From: Sphaerolaimus hirsutus
Taxonomy: Eukaryota > Nematoda > Chromadorea > Monhysterida > Sphaerolaimidae
Length of the DNA: 64,000 nucleotides
Assembly (NCBI GenBank): GCA_964036195.1
Contig: OZ038454.1
Span: 8,618,001-8,682,000 of the forward strand
Reading direction: 5' to 3'
The position numbers were made by a program, and so were the translations under genes. The notes below the pieces were generated by a model, which was given only the letters and a program-made list of their open reading frames with translations, had not been told where the DNA came from and searched no databases. Shown here piece after piece: positions 31,448-42,524 of the stretch (position 1 is the first letter of the stretch; every line of letters starts with the position of its first letter).

Positions 31448-32360
31448 TAGTGATGGAAAAGCGCCAGAAAAAAGGGCGCCAGGCGCCAATGGCGCCATGG
31501 CGCCATTCGGGAACTGGGCGCCAAGCGCCAAGGGCGCCACAGAAAAAGGGCGCCAGGCGCCAAGGGCGCCATGGCGCCATTCGGAAACTGGGCGCCACGG
31601 AAAGAGGGCGCCAAGCGCCAAGGGCGCCATGGCGCCATTTGAAACTTAGGGCGCCAGGCGCCAAGGGCGCCAGGATAAATAAGTGTGTATGATACCCTGC
31701 GTGTGCTAAAAATGGTTCTTCAACACTGTATTGCACACATACACTTCTTTATTAATGTTCTCTAGGATGTAATCAACAAAAATGAAACTAGCAACAAAAC
31801 TTTTGCAGAATATCATACTCACACATAATTTCAATTCAAACGCAATGAAAATTGTCATTTCACAAAACAATGCATTCATCTCAAATAGAGTGATCCAACG
31901 GGTGTTTTTTTAAAGTGGACGAAAACGGAATTAAAATGATTTGAATCCGTTGATTTGGCAGGTTCCACGGCCCATCATTCTCAGCTTCTGATCCAGCAGA
32001 AGTGTCTGGAAAACCATTCGACAAAAGATTTCAATCCACTGGCCTGGCTCCACGTGCATTTTTCCAGCGAATTTCGATTATCCACCGACGCGCTTTTTTA
32101 TTTTTTATCATTTTCGCAGCGCTCACCTTGAAACCCTGCTGGCGCCATTTTGGCGCCCTTTTAAAGCAGGGCGCCAGGCGCCAAGGGCGCCACGGAAAAA
32201 GGGCGCCAAGCGCCAAGGGCGCCATGGCGCCTTTCAGAAAGTGGGCGCCAGGCGCCAAGGGCGCCACAGAAAAAAGGGCGCCAAGCGCCAATGGCGCCAT
32301 GGCGCGGCGCCCTTTGGCGCCCTTAAATGGCGCCAGCGCCATGGCGCCATTCCATCACTA
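31448..32360. mobile_element. hAT-type element with GGCGCC arrays (family E)
   Basis: The left end is TAGTGATGGAAAAGCGCC and the right end is GGCGCCATTCCATCACTA. The 8-bp GTGCTCTA occurs on both sides (31,440-31,447 and 32,361-32,368), a hAT-length target duplication. Both subterminal regions are arrays of GGCGCCAAGCGCCAAGG-like words; the middle is unique AT-rich DNA. The long proline/alanine/tryptophan-rich frames over the arrays are by-products of a 3n-periodic repeat. Confidence 0.9.
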
Positions 32361-32368
32361 GTGCTCTA

Positions 32369-32690
32369 CCACCACACTTTTATACCATGCCGTCGTGAAC
32401 GCTTAAAAAGAGCCAACAATTACGGTGCCATTCCATCGCTAGCACCGGGCTCAGGCAAGCAGATTGGTTGACTGTCAATGATCGGTCGGTGCCCAAGTTT
32501 TACGCGGCATTTGAAGTGTTCTTTGAATGCACTTACTACGCGGCAAATCAGCTCAGCATGCAAATCAGTACGAGCGGGAGCCGCAGCCAGGATGCACCCA
32601 CTGATTTTTTCCTGTCCACATGCGGTCTTCGGAATGACACTTGGGTTGTTAAGTGTCCATCAAATTTCAATTTCAGGTGCAGAGTTGTTA
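32369..32690. other. No supported gene; one unrecognised open frame
   Basis: An 82-114 residue open frame on the plus strand (from about 32,468) has mixed composition and runs into the adjacent family D element. No domain, start context or splice site decides it. I leave it as unassigned. Confidence 0.3.
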
Positions 32691-33085
32691 AGCTTGATGA
32701 ACTTTTTTCAAAGTACCTATATGTAAATGTAAGATATTTATTTTTGCTCACTTGTTTTTTAAAAGATTTTTCACTCAAATTTTTTTCACTTGTTTGTACT
32801 TTTGTTTTTTAAAATATTAAATATCTTGAGTAAATCTAAGTAAATAGGTATACTTCTTCCAGGAAAATATAAAAGCATGTACTTTTTCATAGCATATGTG
32901 AAATCGGCAATTTTTTCGATATGCTTTGTGTTTTAACATTTTCTTTACATGCTGAATGCTTTTTACGACACATATTTTTTTTAAAAACCTACAGGTACTT
33001 TTTCAGAGGAAATGTAAATGTATTAATTAACGCAGTACTCGAGTATATTTATTTTCCGAGCAAATGTAAATACACTTTAACAACT
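32691..33085. mobile_element. Family D hAT-like element
   Basis: It has GAGTTGTTAAGCTTG at the left, ACTTTAACAACTATG at the right, and the typical AGTAAATAGGTA, TTTTTCAGAGGAAA and AGTACTCGAGTA blocks between. Confidence 0.7.
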
Positions 33086-33396
33086 ATGCTCAAGCACATG
33101 GAACTATCATTACAAATTTGCAACAAAAAGTCGCGAATGACATTTTCTAACAGATTTTCCCTCTCTGCAAAGTCAGCCGCAATAGAGCCATTAAAGAAGG
33201 ACAATGCAACCTGTCCGTAGAGCATCCGATCGCATCATTTCATGAGCAAATCAGTTGACGCGCGATAATCACCAATGTATCAAGTCGCAGTGCACTGGAG
33301 CGCACACTGCAACCGCCTCCGTATTTACATCTGTACGTATTTATAGACGTATAAATGCAGTGCAGTCTTTTAGCACGCCGTATATTTAGACATAGA

Positions 33397-33961
33397 TACC
33401 GTATTTCTTCTAATAGAAGGGCGCTCTTCTATTTTTTTGTCAACTTTTTTTATGCGCTTTCCGTTGGAGATGCTCTTCTATTGGAAGCTGCCCTTCCGTT
33501 GGAGATGCCCTTCTATTGGAAGCTGCCCTTCTATTGGGACACCCTATTATTTTTTCACCATTTTTCAGACAATTTTTTGAAGTTCTGCCAAGGCTTTTTC
33601 AAAGTATTACATCACTGACTATCCATAGAATGACGATTCATGTAGTCCTTTCAACATTTGATCTTAAAGAACACCTACAAAAAATCTTATTGGGCCAAAG
33701 CCACATAATAGCGGCATCTGCTGACATTTAGCATTCTTTAAGCGTTTGGCACAATTCCAGCAGTTTTTGACCTTTCTATTGGAGAGCGCCCTTCCATTTC
33801 TTCATGGCCCAAAAAAGTAAAACAGTGTACCGTCTATTGGTGACGCCGTTCTATTGGAGACCCGCCCTTTTATTGGAGACGCCCTTCTATTGGAGACCCG
33901 CCCTTCTATTGGAGACGCCCTTCTATTGGAGACCCAGCATTCTATTAGAAGAAATACGGTA
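33397..33961. mobile_element. TACCGTAT-ended MITE with ATTGGAGA arrays (family B)
   Basis: The ends are TACCGTATTTCTTCTAATAG and its complement. Near both ends a short unit (GCCCTTCTATTGGAGAC) is repeated several times. Related copies are at 35,377, 37,455-37,609 and 47,621-48,094. There is no coding capacity. Confidence 0.85.
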
Positions 33962-34101
33962 TCATGCATTCATACACGCTATGTACAAGACGTATCCATT
34001 ATGCGTCATAGCATAGGGCCGCGCGCGCGCGTCGCTGCATTTTGACGGCAATGCATTTTTAAAAGTTACCAATGAGAGACGGCGCCATGGGCCGGCCTGG
34101 G

Positions 34102-34318
34102 GCCAGTTCCGCAACATGAGAAGTGAGAAGTGACATGGCAAATGCGAAGTAAAAGAGCAAAGACGAATTGAAACGGTAAGTGAATTGGCAAAAGCGATAT
34201 AAAAAATATATAAAAAATAAGAAGTAATTTCTCTTCGATTTTACCATTTCACGTCGCCTTGCGCCTTTACTCGGCCTTTGCCATTTCACTTCTCACTTCT
34301 CATTTTGCGGAACTGGCA
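34102..34318. repeat. Fold-back with AGTTCCGCAA ends (family F)
   Basis: CCAGTTCCGCAACATGAGAA on the left and its near-complement on the right (TTCTCATTTTGCGGAACTGG) enclose repeated GAAGTGAAATGGCAAA words. Further copies are at 36,237-36,472 and, decayed, at 50,275-50,397. Confidence 0.75.
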
Positions 34319-34740
34319 CCAGAAGTTGCCAGCTGCGCGCGCGCGTCCGGTGGGCGGGCGTCGCCGCGGCGCGCCCCACGACAGCCGGCTCACTCAAATT
34401 GAATGAAGAGCACATGGACGGGCGGCCGCGGCGGCGCCGTTGCCTCGCGTCGCCGCGCCGCCGCGCCAGCTTTCAATCGGACAGGCGGCCGCCGGTCGAC
34501 GGCGCACCTTTGCCGCGGCGGCAGCTACAATAGCCGGCCCACTCCGCTAGATTAGATTCCTATGACACACACACATTAGCTGTTGCAATCGTGCCGCGCC
34601 GCCCGCGAACGCATAACTCATGCAAAGCGGCACATCCGTCTGCGTTGTCGAGTTGGGGCGTGGGCCCGTTTTGCCGCCAGATTTCGGCGCCTATCAGACT
34701 GCATTGCGGACAATGTGAACGGCTAGAATTCTCAACTTAG
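34319..34740. other. CpG-rich GC block
   Basis: This interval of about 400 bp is far more GC-rich than its surroundings, with GCGCGCGCG, GCCGCGGCG and CGTCGCCGCG runs. No frame stands out. It may be a promoter-proximal or 5' exon region of a gene I cannot see, or a separate GC-rich repeat. Confidence 0.35.
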
Positions 34741-34808
34741 GACGACTTAAAGCACCCCATCCCAGCTGTCGTTGGTGAACATAAATTACGCACTGTCATT
34801 TTTGTGGG

Positions 34809-35071
34809 TAACGTAGTACCTCGAAATACCCCTAGGGGCTAATTCGACGGGGGCTTTTTCAAGGGGGGATATTAGTTCGTCAATGGACTCTCATGCATAG
34901 CAGTTACTGTTACATTTATCTAAATACGTATGCGTACGTTAGAAACAACAAATTAGTAATGGGAATTGAAAAAAATTCTGGCGAAATAATAACCTGCTTG
35001 TTTACCCCCCCCCCCTCAAAGTTTGCACTCTGAAACAATTACCCGCGGGGATATTTCGAGGAAATACGGTA
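34809..35071. mobile_element. Family A MITE, short
   Basis: The left TAGTACCTCGAAATACCCCT and right TTTCGAGGAAATACGGTA form imperfect inverted ends around C/G-rich blocks. Confidence 0.7.
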
Positions 35072-35376
35072 AATTACTTATGTCTTAGTCGATGACGCGC
35101 GAGCAGGATACTTAGACAAGCAAGGTCTTTCAAAAAAAGAAAATAAATAAAAAGAAAATATTTTCCTTTATGAAAAAATTTCGCTACTCGAGTAAACGTA
35201 AATAAAAGTAAACATCCGTCTTCGTGACAATCGGCTATCTGCTATCAGCGCGTGCACATTGCATTGGGACCTATCAAAACGTAGCCGGGCGTTTCTATTT
35301 ACTAATTATTTTAAACTTAATTGTAATTGTCACCTGCTTGTTGTGCAATAATCTATAACGTGGAAGAATTTATTGA

Positions 35377-35440
35377 TACCGTATTTCTTCTAATAGAAAG
35401 GCGCTCTTCTATTTTTTGTCAACTTTTTTACCCGCCCGTC
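35377..35440. mobile_element. Family B MITE, left end only
   Basis: It has TACCGTATTTCTTCTAATAG followed by AAAGGCGCTCTTCTATTTTTT as in the full copy at 33,397. No right end follows. Confidence 0.55.
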
Positions 35441-35578
35441 TTGGAGACAACAAAGGATCACACCCGCATTTCCTTGCCTGGCTTTTTTACCCACATTGAT
35501 AACTAAACGAGGCATTCCAAATTCGTCCGCATAACTTTTTTTTGGAGTGAACACTCGAACAACTGAGCACCTCCACTT

Positions 35579-36203
35579 AGGGTGTCAAATAAATTTTTTT
35601 TACAAATAACGGAAACGGAAACGGAAATTTTTTTTCAGCGGCCGGAAAACGGAACGGAAAACGGAAAAAAATTTGCACTTAACGGAAAACGGAAACGGAA
35701 ACAGAAAAAAATTTCAGCGGCTTGAAAACGGAAAAAGAGGCTGGAAAAATGGAAATGGAAAAATCAAATTTGCACGGAAATGGAAAAACTTGCTGAAATT
35801 TTGCCAGAAAACAGATAAAATTTGCTGAAATTTTGCTGGAAGTGGAAAAAATTTGCAGTAATTTTGCTGGAAACAGAAAAAATTTTACATCATTGACAAT
35901 CTGCATGAATTTTTACCAGTTTGGCTGATCAGAAAACAGAAAGTTGAGCCAGAAAGGGTAAAATGAGGCAGAAAAATGGAAAATTGAGGCAGAAAATGGA
36001 AAAAAAGGCGGAAAATGGAAAAAAGCAGAAAAACTGAAAATTTAGTCGGAAAACGGAAAATGAGCCGGAAAAACGGAAACGGACAAAAAAGTTGCCGGAA
36101 AACGGGAAAAAAATTTCAGCAGCCGGAAAACGGAACAGAAAACGGAAAAAATTTGCCTGCAGAAAACGGAAACAGAAAACGGAAAACGTAAATTTGACAC
36201 CCT
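35579..36203. mobile_element. AGGG...CCCT element with GGAAAACGGAAA array (family G)
   Basis: The ends are AGGGTGTCAAA and TTTGACACCCT. The 10-bp ACCTCCACTT occurs on both sides (35,569-35,578 and 36,204-36,213), read as a target duplication. Almost the entire interior is a degenerate array of CGGAAAACGGAA and AAAATTTGC words. The duplication length and G-rich ends fit a Mutator-like (MULE) origin. Confidence 0.85.
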
Positions 36204-36236
36204 ACCTCCACTTATCACTGTTGTGCCGTGCATCGA

Positions 36237-36472
36237 CCAGTTCCGCAAATTGAGAAGTGAGAAGTAAAATGGCAAAAGCGAAGTGAAATGGCAAAGGCGA
36301 AGTGAGTTGAGAAGTAAAATGGCAAAAGCGAAGTGAGTTGAGACGTAAAATGGCAAAAGTGAAGAGAAATTACTTTTTATAGTCGGTTTTGCCAATTTAC
36401 TTGCCATTTCACTTCACTTTCGCCATTTTACTTCGCTTTTGCCATTTTACTTCTCAATTTGCGGAACTGGCA
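36237..36472. repeat. Fold-back with AGTTCCGCAA ends (family F)
   Basis: CCAGTTCCGCAAATTGAGAA on the left pairs with TTCTCAATTTGCGGAACTGG on the right. The interior is an array of GAAGTAAAATGGCAAAAGC. Confidence 0.8.
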
Positions 36473-37454
36473 CCTAAACCGACGTGGCCGCGTCCCCGTG
36501 GTAGTTAGCATTCAGAGTTGATAGTGGGTATTTACGTTTACTCTGAAATACGCGTAAGACTGCGTACTGAGTAAATACCCATGGATACAAAACTTGTACT
36601 AGTTCAAGTAATGCAAGGAAAGGATACAAAAGTAAAAACATGTGACCGTTAAGGTGCATGCAATGGCCATCGACAAATTGATTTTAGGGCTTCGCCGTGA
36701 AGAAATTGATTTGTCAGCGGACCACTTTTCATCGAACGTTTCTCATTCAAATTCGAATTTCACATCTCGCACATAATAAATTTTTGCAAAAATTTGATTA
36801 TTAAACATGAATTTTAAATAAAAAATTGAAAAAATCATCAATTCTTCAAAAGTCATTTTTCGGTGACATTTTATTAGTAGTATCACCTTCTATTTATCGT
36901 TGTACTGTAACTCCGGCTCAATGCTTGCATTCATACAATGTTCACATGTATTAGTTCAAGTATCATTGCATTGCATCATAGCTGCATCATATTTGAATTA
37001 CACCATACCTGTGGAATACAGCTGATATTGTAGTGTAAGTGACTTACAAATGTATTGTTTCTGATTGCTTTACCAAAATAGCTCAATTTTTATAATTTGT
37101 GTCTTATCAATGCAAAAGTCTGGTTCTAGTCCACGGAACTTGGCACTAAAATGCATTTAATCAACTTCTAGTGCACGGGAAATTGTGTGAGCTAACGGAT
37201 AATGCATAAAAAGTCTTTCCTACAACGTCATTCGCAATGCAGAATGACAATGGGAAATGTAAGAACGCCAACCATAGATCGATCATGTTCATACAGCTTC
37301 TAATTTTTTAGACAGAGGTACTTGATCTATGTTTTTACTGTCAGCTTACAGATACTGTGTTTTATCTGTTCTGACAACAAAGTGCCTTTTTTACATCTCG
37401 TAATTTTCAATTGCGATTGGAAACAGTTGTATCACAGGACAAAAGTATCATATT
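36473..37454. other. No gene seen
   Basis: AT-rich sequence. A short family D fragment is at about 36,510-36,600 (CAGAGTTGATAG). No exon is supported. Confidence 0.4.
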
Positions 37455-37609
37455 TACCATATTTCTTCTAATAGAAGAGCGCCGTTCTATTTATTTCGTC
37501 AACATTTCTACCTGTCGTTCTATTGGAAGTGCCGTTCTTTTGGAGGCTGCCGTTCTATTGGAGGTGCCGTTCTATTGGAAGTATGCCGTTCTATTAGAAG
37601 AAATACGGT
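37455..37609. mobile_element. Family B MITE, short
   Basis: The ends are TACCATATTTCTTCTAATAG and CTATTAGAAGAAATACGGT, with GCCGTTCTATTGGA units between. Confidence 0.8.
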
Positions 37610-37689
37610 TATTAATACGGCAGATATCATTGACATCTCATAATTTACGAGTTATTTCTTTAAAAAATCGTCGAAGATAAAAAATTTAA

Positions 37690-37930
37690 TTTATAAAATG
37701 TTGCTTGCCATCATTGCATGCCCGCCTCTGCTCTGGCTGGCGGCATCCGCCACACTCGAGTTTCGAGCGAAGAGAAGCTTCAGTGGGTGGCCGATAATCA
37801 GCAGTTTCAGCGTCTCGTGCAGCCCGATGGAAATGAAACTGATACAAATATAAGCCGATTTCGCATGGCCCGGTAGGCATTGCGTGCTACTCCGAGCCGA
37901 GCTCGGGGGCGGGGCACTGAAAGGACCGGG
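37690..37930 (-). other. Possible exon of an unknown gene
   Basis: This stretch of about 240 bp is GC-richer than its flanks. Two overlapping minus-strand frames are open here (ending near 37,686 and 37,691). Neither shows a known domain, and an introner-family copy follows directly at 37,986. It could be a terminal exon of an unseen minus-strand gene or unrelated sequence. Confidence 0.25.
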
Positions 37931-37985
37931 TCGCACACACACACACCGCCTTGTAGTATCGCGTGGTTTGCAACCCGCATGCGGG

Positions 37986-38175
37986 CGCCACTTACAAACC
38001 CTGTAAAATGACAGGTAAAATGTTAAGTGTCGTGCAAAGTGTCTAAAGTGATGTAAAGTGCTCTGGTAAATTGTAAACTTGTTTATCGTTTTGCAGATCA
38101 TTTTACATGACTTTTGACATTTTGCATGACATTTCACATTTTACATGGCACTTTACGTGGGCCGGGAGTGGCACC
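37986..38175. mobile_element. Introner-family element, splice role unproven
   Basis: Its right end, read on the minus strand, is GTGCCACTCCCGG, the same donor-like terminus as in the exact introns. Its left end is ACAAACCCTGTAAAATG with GCGCCACTT outside. Complementary AAAATGTCAAA-type blocks fill both halves. It sits beside the GC-richer segment at 37,690-37,930, so it could separate two exons, but I cannot prove flanking exons. Confidence 0.65.
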
Positions 38176-40862
38176 AGCGCTCACGGCATCTGTAGGTATT
38201 GTGCGATTTTATCAATGTGTAAGCAGCGGCGGTTGAGTAGCGCACTAATCAAGCATCGTGCCGTCACCGCCCAGGCTTATATTTAGCGCTGCAGAGCCAG
38301 CCAGTGCAGGCCAATTGCGTGCAGGCCCTCTTGCTTGAGCCCTCTCTGTCTGGCAATTCGCATTATGCACCATTGTTCGATATGGACAGATCGTGATGCA
38401 AATGAGCAGACAATGAAGCAGGATTTTTTCTGTTCTTTTAATATATGCCGCATTGAAAGTGCATTCCCTTCACTCCTATCCCACACGTGTGATAAGTCTG
38501 ACAAAAAGTGGTCAACGTTCAATTAAAAGTGATTGCCTAAGTGCATTGGTAATGACACAGGTAAATGGAAATACTGGGCACATGCAAGTTTTTCTTTTGT
38601 TCGAACCCTTCACAACCATTCTTACGGCGTTGTCACTTGACTTGTCTGTTGTGGAACCTGCCCCTTACTGTAAATATATTGTCGGTATATTGTGCTCCAC
38701 TAAGAGTGTCAAGATTGCATTTTCTATTCCAAAGGCAACATTTTTCCCTTTCCATTTTCTGGTAGCCGAAAGTTTTTACATTTTCCTGATTTCATGCAAG
38801 TGGATATTCTGAGTCTTTCAGTTTTCTGTTAAGTGGAAATGAACCATTTCTATTTTGTCGATTTTCCGGCAGGTGAAATTTTTAACCTTCCTGTGTTCCG
38901 TTTTAAGTGCGATTATTCTATTGAAATCCTACCCACTGCAATGTAAAATGAACGGATCGCCAGCAATCTCGCGACACCTAAAAATTTCGGGCAGCAAACC
39001 TCCCAACCTTCGGGCTTATACTCCAATCTGACGAGACACTGGCTAGTTGTTGTGATCCAGTGTCAATTCCACCACACGTCAAATGACATGAAAAGTTGTA
39101 TGTGGGAAGCCGAGTGTCAACTGTATTCTTTTTCCATATTTGTCGGTTAACTATGTATTTATAAGCCGTTTTTTAGCTGTTTAAGTGTACCACTGTTTTT
39201 GGTGACAACTCAAGTTTTTTTTCTCCACAAAACACAAGTTTTTACACAAAAACTGAATTTTTCAGCACAAGCAGTATTTGAATGTAAAAAATTCAGCACA
39301 AATTGTCTTATCAATGTTCAGGGCACTCTCAAATCCCATAAGATAACCAGTCAAATTCAAAGAGTCATGTAAATACATAAATGTTGGCAGCTGTGGAGTC
39401 AGCTATCAAATCTATGGTGCGAGCTGGCTGGTGCTTTGATCATAATCCTGGCAAAATGGATGCCATTTATATTTTTGTTGTTTATTGGATACTTTTCACT
39501 AAATTTGGGAACCTAATGTACCAATCAAGGTATGTATCAATCTATTGATATGTACACAGTACACACTACCTTATTTTGTTCAGTTCAACACAGCACTTTA
39601 TGCATTGATCCAATGAAAAAGTTTTTATTTCTATATTACCTGTGTTTCTGTGTTCTCCAATAAAAAACTTATTTGAGTTCTGAGTTTTTCAACAAAAAAA
39701 ATAGTTTCCGTGTTCCTGTAAAAAACAAAAACACAGAAACTCAATGAGTTTCCGTACTTAAAATGGGTGGTTTTGGCGGGTCAGGCCTAAATGGCATCTA
39801 ATCCGCTTGGCATCTGGACCCGGATAGCATGGATTTCTGCCTGCTTGGCATCTAGACCTGCTTGGCATCTATCCAATGCTGGATGCCAAGCGGACTGTGG
39901 CATAGATGCCAAATGGGCGGGTAGGGCCAGATGCCAAGCGGGCAGGGGGGTCTACATGTCTAGTGTATCATGTGCACAAAAAATATGAATTCAAAATGTG
40001 TAAAAATTTCAATGTTTTTCCCAATTATTATTTTCAGATGTCAAGTGTCTCTGAATTTTTTTATTTAAATGCAAATATGAGTACCGTTTGAAATGGGGAA
40101 GAAGGGTAGATACATGCATGCCCATGTGAATTCATAAGTACAATTCTTTAGTAAACTCGGCAGACATGAAACGAATCAGTGATTCGGCCCTTGGTTACCA
40201 ATGACGTATGTTTTTAAATTCGAACTTGAATGGACGGATTCCATTCGGTTCACGATACATTTGATTCAATTCAACTTTTATATGCAAACGATATGAATTT
40301 GATTGGCATATCGTTATTGAAAGTCGGATTGTAAGGCCTTAGGTCGGATCTTATCGTCGCAGCCCAGACAAATTCCTCCGAAAAAGTACCGCATGAATTT
40401 GGCACACGTCCAAATTCCTTGCGTTGCCTAACAAAAAGTTAAAGACGCACGATTTCTTTTCGCGTCACCGATAGCGGTTGCAGAATTACCTAAGTCAACA
40501 CAAGATTCAACGAGTACGTGGGTCGCCATTAGCGGCAATTCGCGGTCGCTGAATTGGACTTAAACGCGAACGCGAACGGTGCGTCGCGCGTCTTTAAACT
40601 TGATTGCATGAAACGCAAGGAACTTGGACATGTGCCAAGTTTAAGTATTCACACTCGTACAAAAATCCCGTAGAACAATGACTTCCAAAAAGTCCGCCGA
40701 GTTTAACTCTGTAAGAGTGGCTACTAGAATAAATTTTTGAATTGAATCGGCATTGTTGAATTGAACATATTTGGCATATCTCGTATGAAAGCTCAGACTT
40801 TTTTCGACGATTGTAGTAAAATGATAAAGGACGGATAAAATAGAGTTTCATAGCTAATGCAT
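38176..40862. other. No gene seen
   Basis: No exon is supported in this 2.7-kb stretch. At about 39,785-39,950 the words TTGGCATCT / AGATGCCAA occur repeatedly in both orientations, a small fold-back array. The rest is AT-rich unique sequence with a few short frames. Confidence 0.45.
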
Positions 40863-41204
40863 AGTTGTTAAAACGTATTTACGTTTACTCGATAAATACG
40901 GATACGTTTACGTTTATTTACGTTTTCGTTTCCTCCCCCCAAAAATACCGGTACTTTTTGAACGTACGCGAGTACAGAAAAACACATTAACTAGTGAATT
41001 TGATGTTGAAAAGGCTCGAAAATGAGCGATTTTAAGTGAAAATTGGGGCACAATTTCGCAAAAATACCCACTAATACCCACCCAATTTACTCATGAGTAA
41101 AAGTAAAAAATAAATACTTTACGTTTCTGTACTCATCTGTGAGTAAAAAATAAATACTTTACGTTTACGTTTACTTTCGAAAACGTTCAGTACTTTTAAC
41201 AACT
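40863..41204. mobile_element. Family D hAT-like element
   Basis: It has AGTTGTTAAAACG at the left and TACTTTTAACAACTCTG at the right. The flanks GCTAATG-C and GCTAATG look like a target duplication (one mismatch over 8). The interior blocks AGTAAAAAATAAATAC and TTTACGTTTACT are shared with other copies. Confidence 0.8.
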
Positions 41205-41496
41205 CTGCGCTAATGTAACCCCCGCACGGCACCTGCAGTGAAATTAAATCGACCGATTCACGAAGAAAACTTTGTAAACAGCTGCATTTATACATGCAAC
41301 ATTGGGCACAATTAAGCTGCGCCTATTGTGCGTTTAGTAGTGAAAACCTTTTTGTGATTTTTTTTGAAAATCACAAAAAAAATATACAAGATTTATGCAT
41401 ACGTATATATTTATACCTATGTATTTATGTTTAATTTACATTTTTCTCAATTCTGAGATATTTAGAGGGTGATTTTTGGGTGATATATTTTATATA

Positions 41497-41895
41497 TACC
41501 GTATTTCCTCGAAATACCCCCAGGGGGTTTATTCTTTCAATGTGGAAATTTTGAGAGGGGTATTTCGAGGGGGGGGGGGGTTATTATTTCGTCAGAAATT
41601 TTCGTGGAATTCATAGTAAGGAAAACGCTTTTACATACCTAAAACCGGTAATAAACGTACTTAAATAGGATAAATTGGTACATTCAACTTACATCGCTAT
41701 ACAAACTAGTGTATATGTGTGTCTGCGATGCAAACTGGCAGCAAAAAATACATCATGTACATTGCATACATGATGTACATCATTCCAGACGGGGGTATTT
41801 CGAGGGGGGGGGGGTATTTTTTCCCCAGCTCGAAAACACCTGGGGGTATTTCGAGGGGGGTTAATTCAAGGGGGGTAAATCGAGGAAATACGGTA
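41497..41895. mobile_element. Family A MITE, reference-quality copy
   Basis: The ends are TACCGTATTTCCTCGAAATA and its complement. G-rich TATTTCGAGG blocks lie near both ends, and the centre contains ATACATCATGTACATTGC. It is the intact form of the element that is split at 2,298-3,241. Confidence 0.85.
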
Positions 41896-42063
41896 GGTAT
41901 CTTCTGAAAATTTCTAACTCTATGCACACGCGCTATCTTCGTGATGCGAACTCATAGCCTAGCTCACGCACGATTCCACCTGCCGCCACAGAAGTATTTT
42001 TATCGCTGCGCAGGGAATTCCACAACGAAGTTCCATCACAAAATTACACAAAATGTATATACC

Positions 42064-42209
42064 TACCCTATTTGCTTGAATAATCCCCTGGGGAATTATT
42101 TTTTCGTCAGACTATTTCAGGGGGAGAATTATTCAAACTGGATTATTTTTCCTCACTCGTCTAAGCGGGGAGGATTATTCAAGGGGAGACTATTCTAGCA
42201 AATACGGTA
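42064..42209. mobile_element. Family A MITE (TTGAATAAT subtype), short
   Basis: The ends are TACCCTATTTGCTTGAATAA and CTAGCAAATACGGTA, with GGATTATT blocks as in the copy at 9,379. Confidence 0.75.
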
Positions 42210-42524
42210 TTTAGAACCAAATTTATATCTGTGTATATTTAGGTATCTTTTTGTGTACGTACATATTTATGGAACCTACATAATAGCAGTCACAGCGTTC
42301 GTAAACCGAAAAAAAGTTTCCATTCTTGGACCATCATACCAAAATCCACCAATCCACACGAACAGCTATAAATACATAGCAGGGCTACATTACATCCCCC
42401 GGGGCTCTAAACACTCACAATCCACCTTCGAGTACAAGCGACACATGTCGCACTGAAAACCAGAGCTTGCCGCGGCGGCGGGCAGGTGGGTGCAGTCAGG
42501 CGCGCCTTGCAGCCCCATGGTGCT

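Noticed and set aside
31410-32361. Several overlapping proline/tryptophan/alanine-rich open frames on both strands
   Set aside because: They are translations of GGCGCC-word arrays inside a hAT element with an 8-bp target duplication. All frames stay open because the repeat lacks stops.
33780-33950. Regularly repeated ATTGGAGACGCCC units resembling a CRISPR array
   Set aside because: Units are short and directly adjacent without unique spacers, and they lie between inverted ends of a family B MITE in animal DNA.
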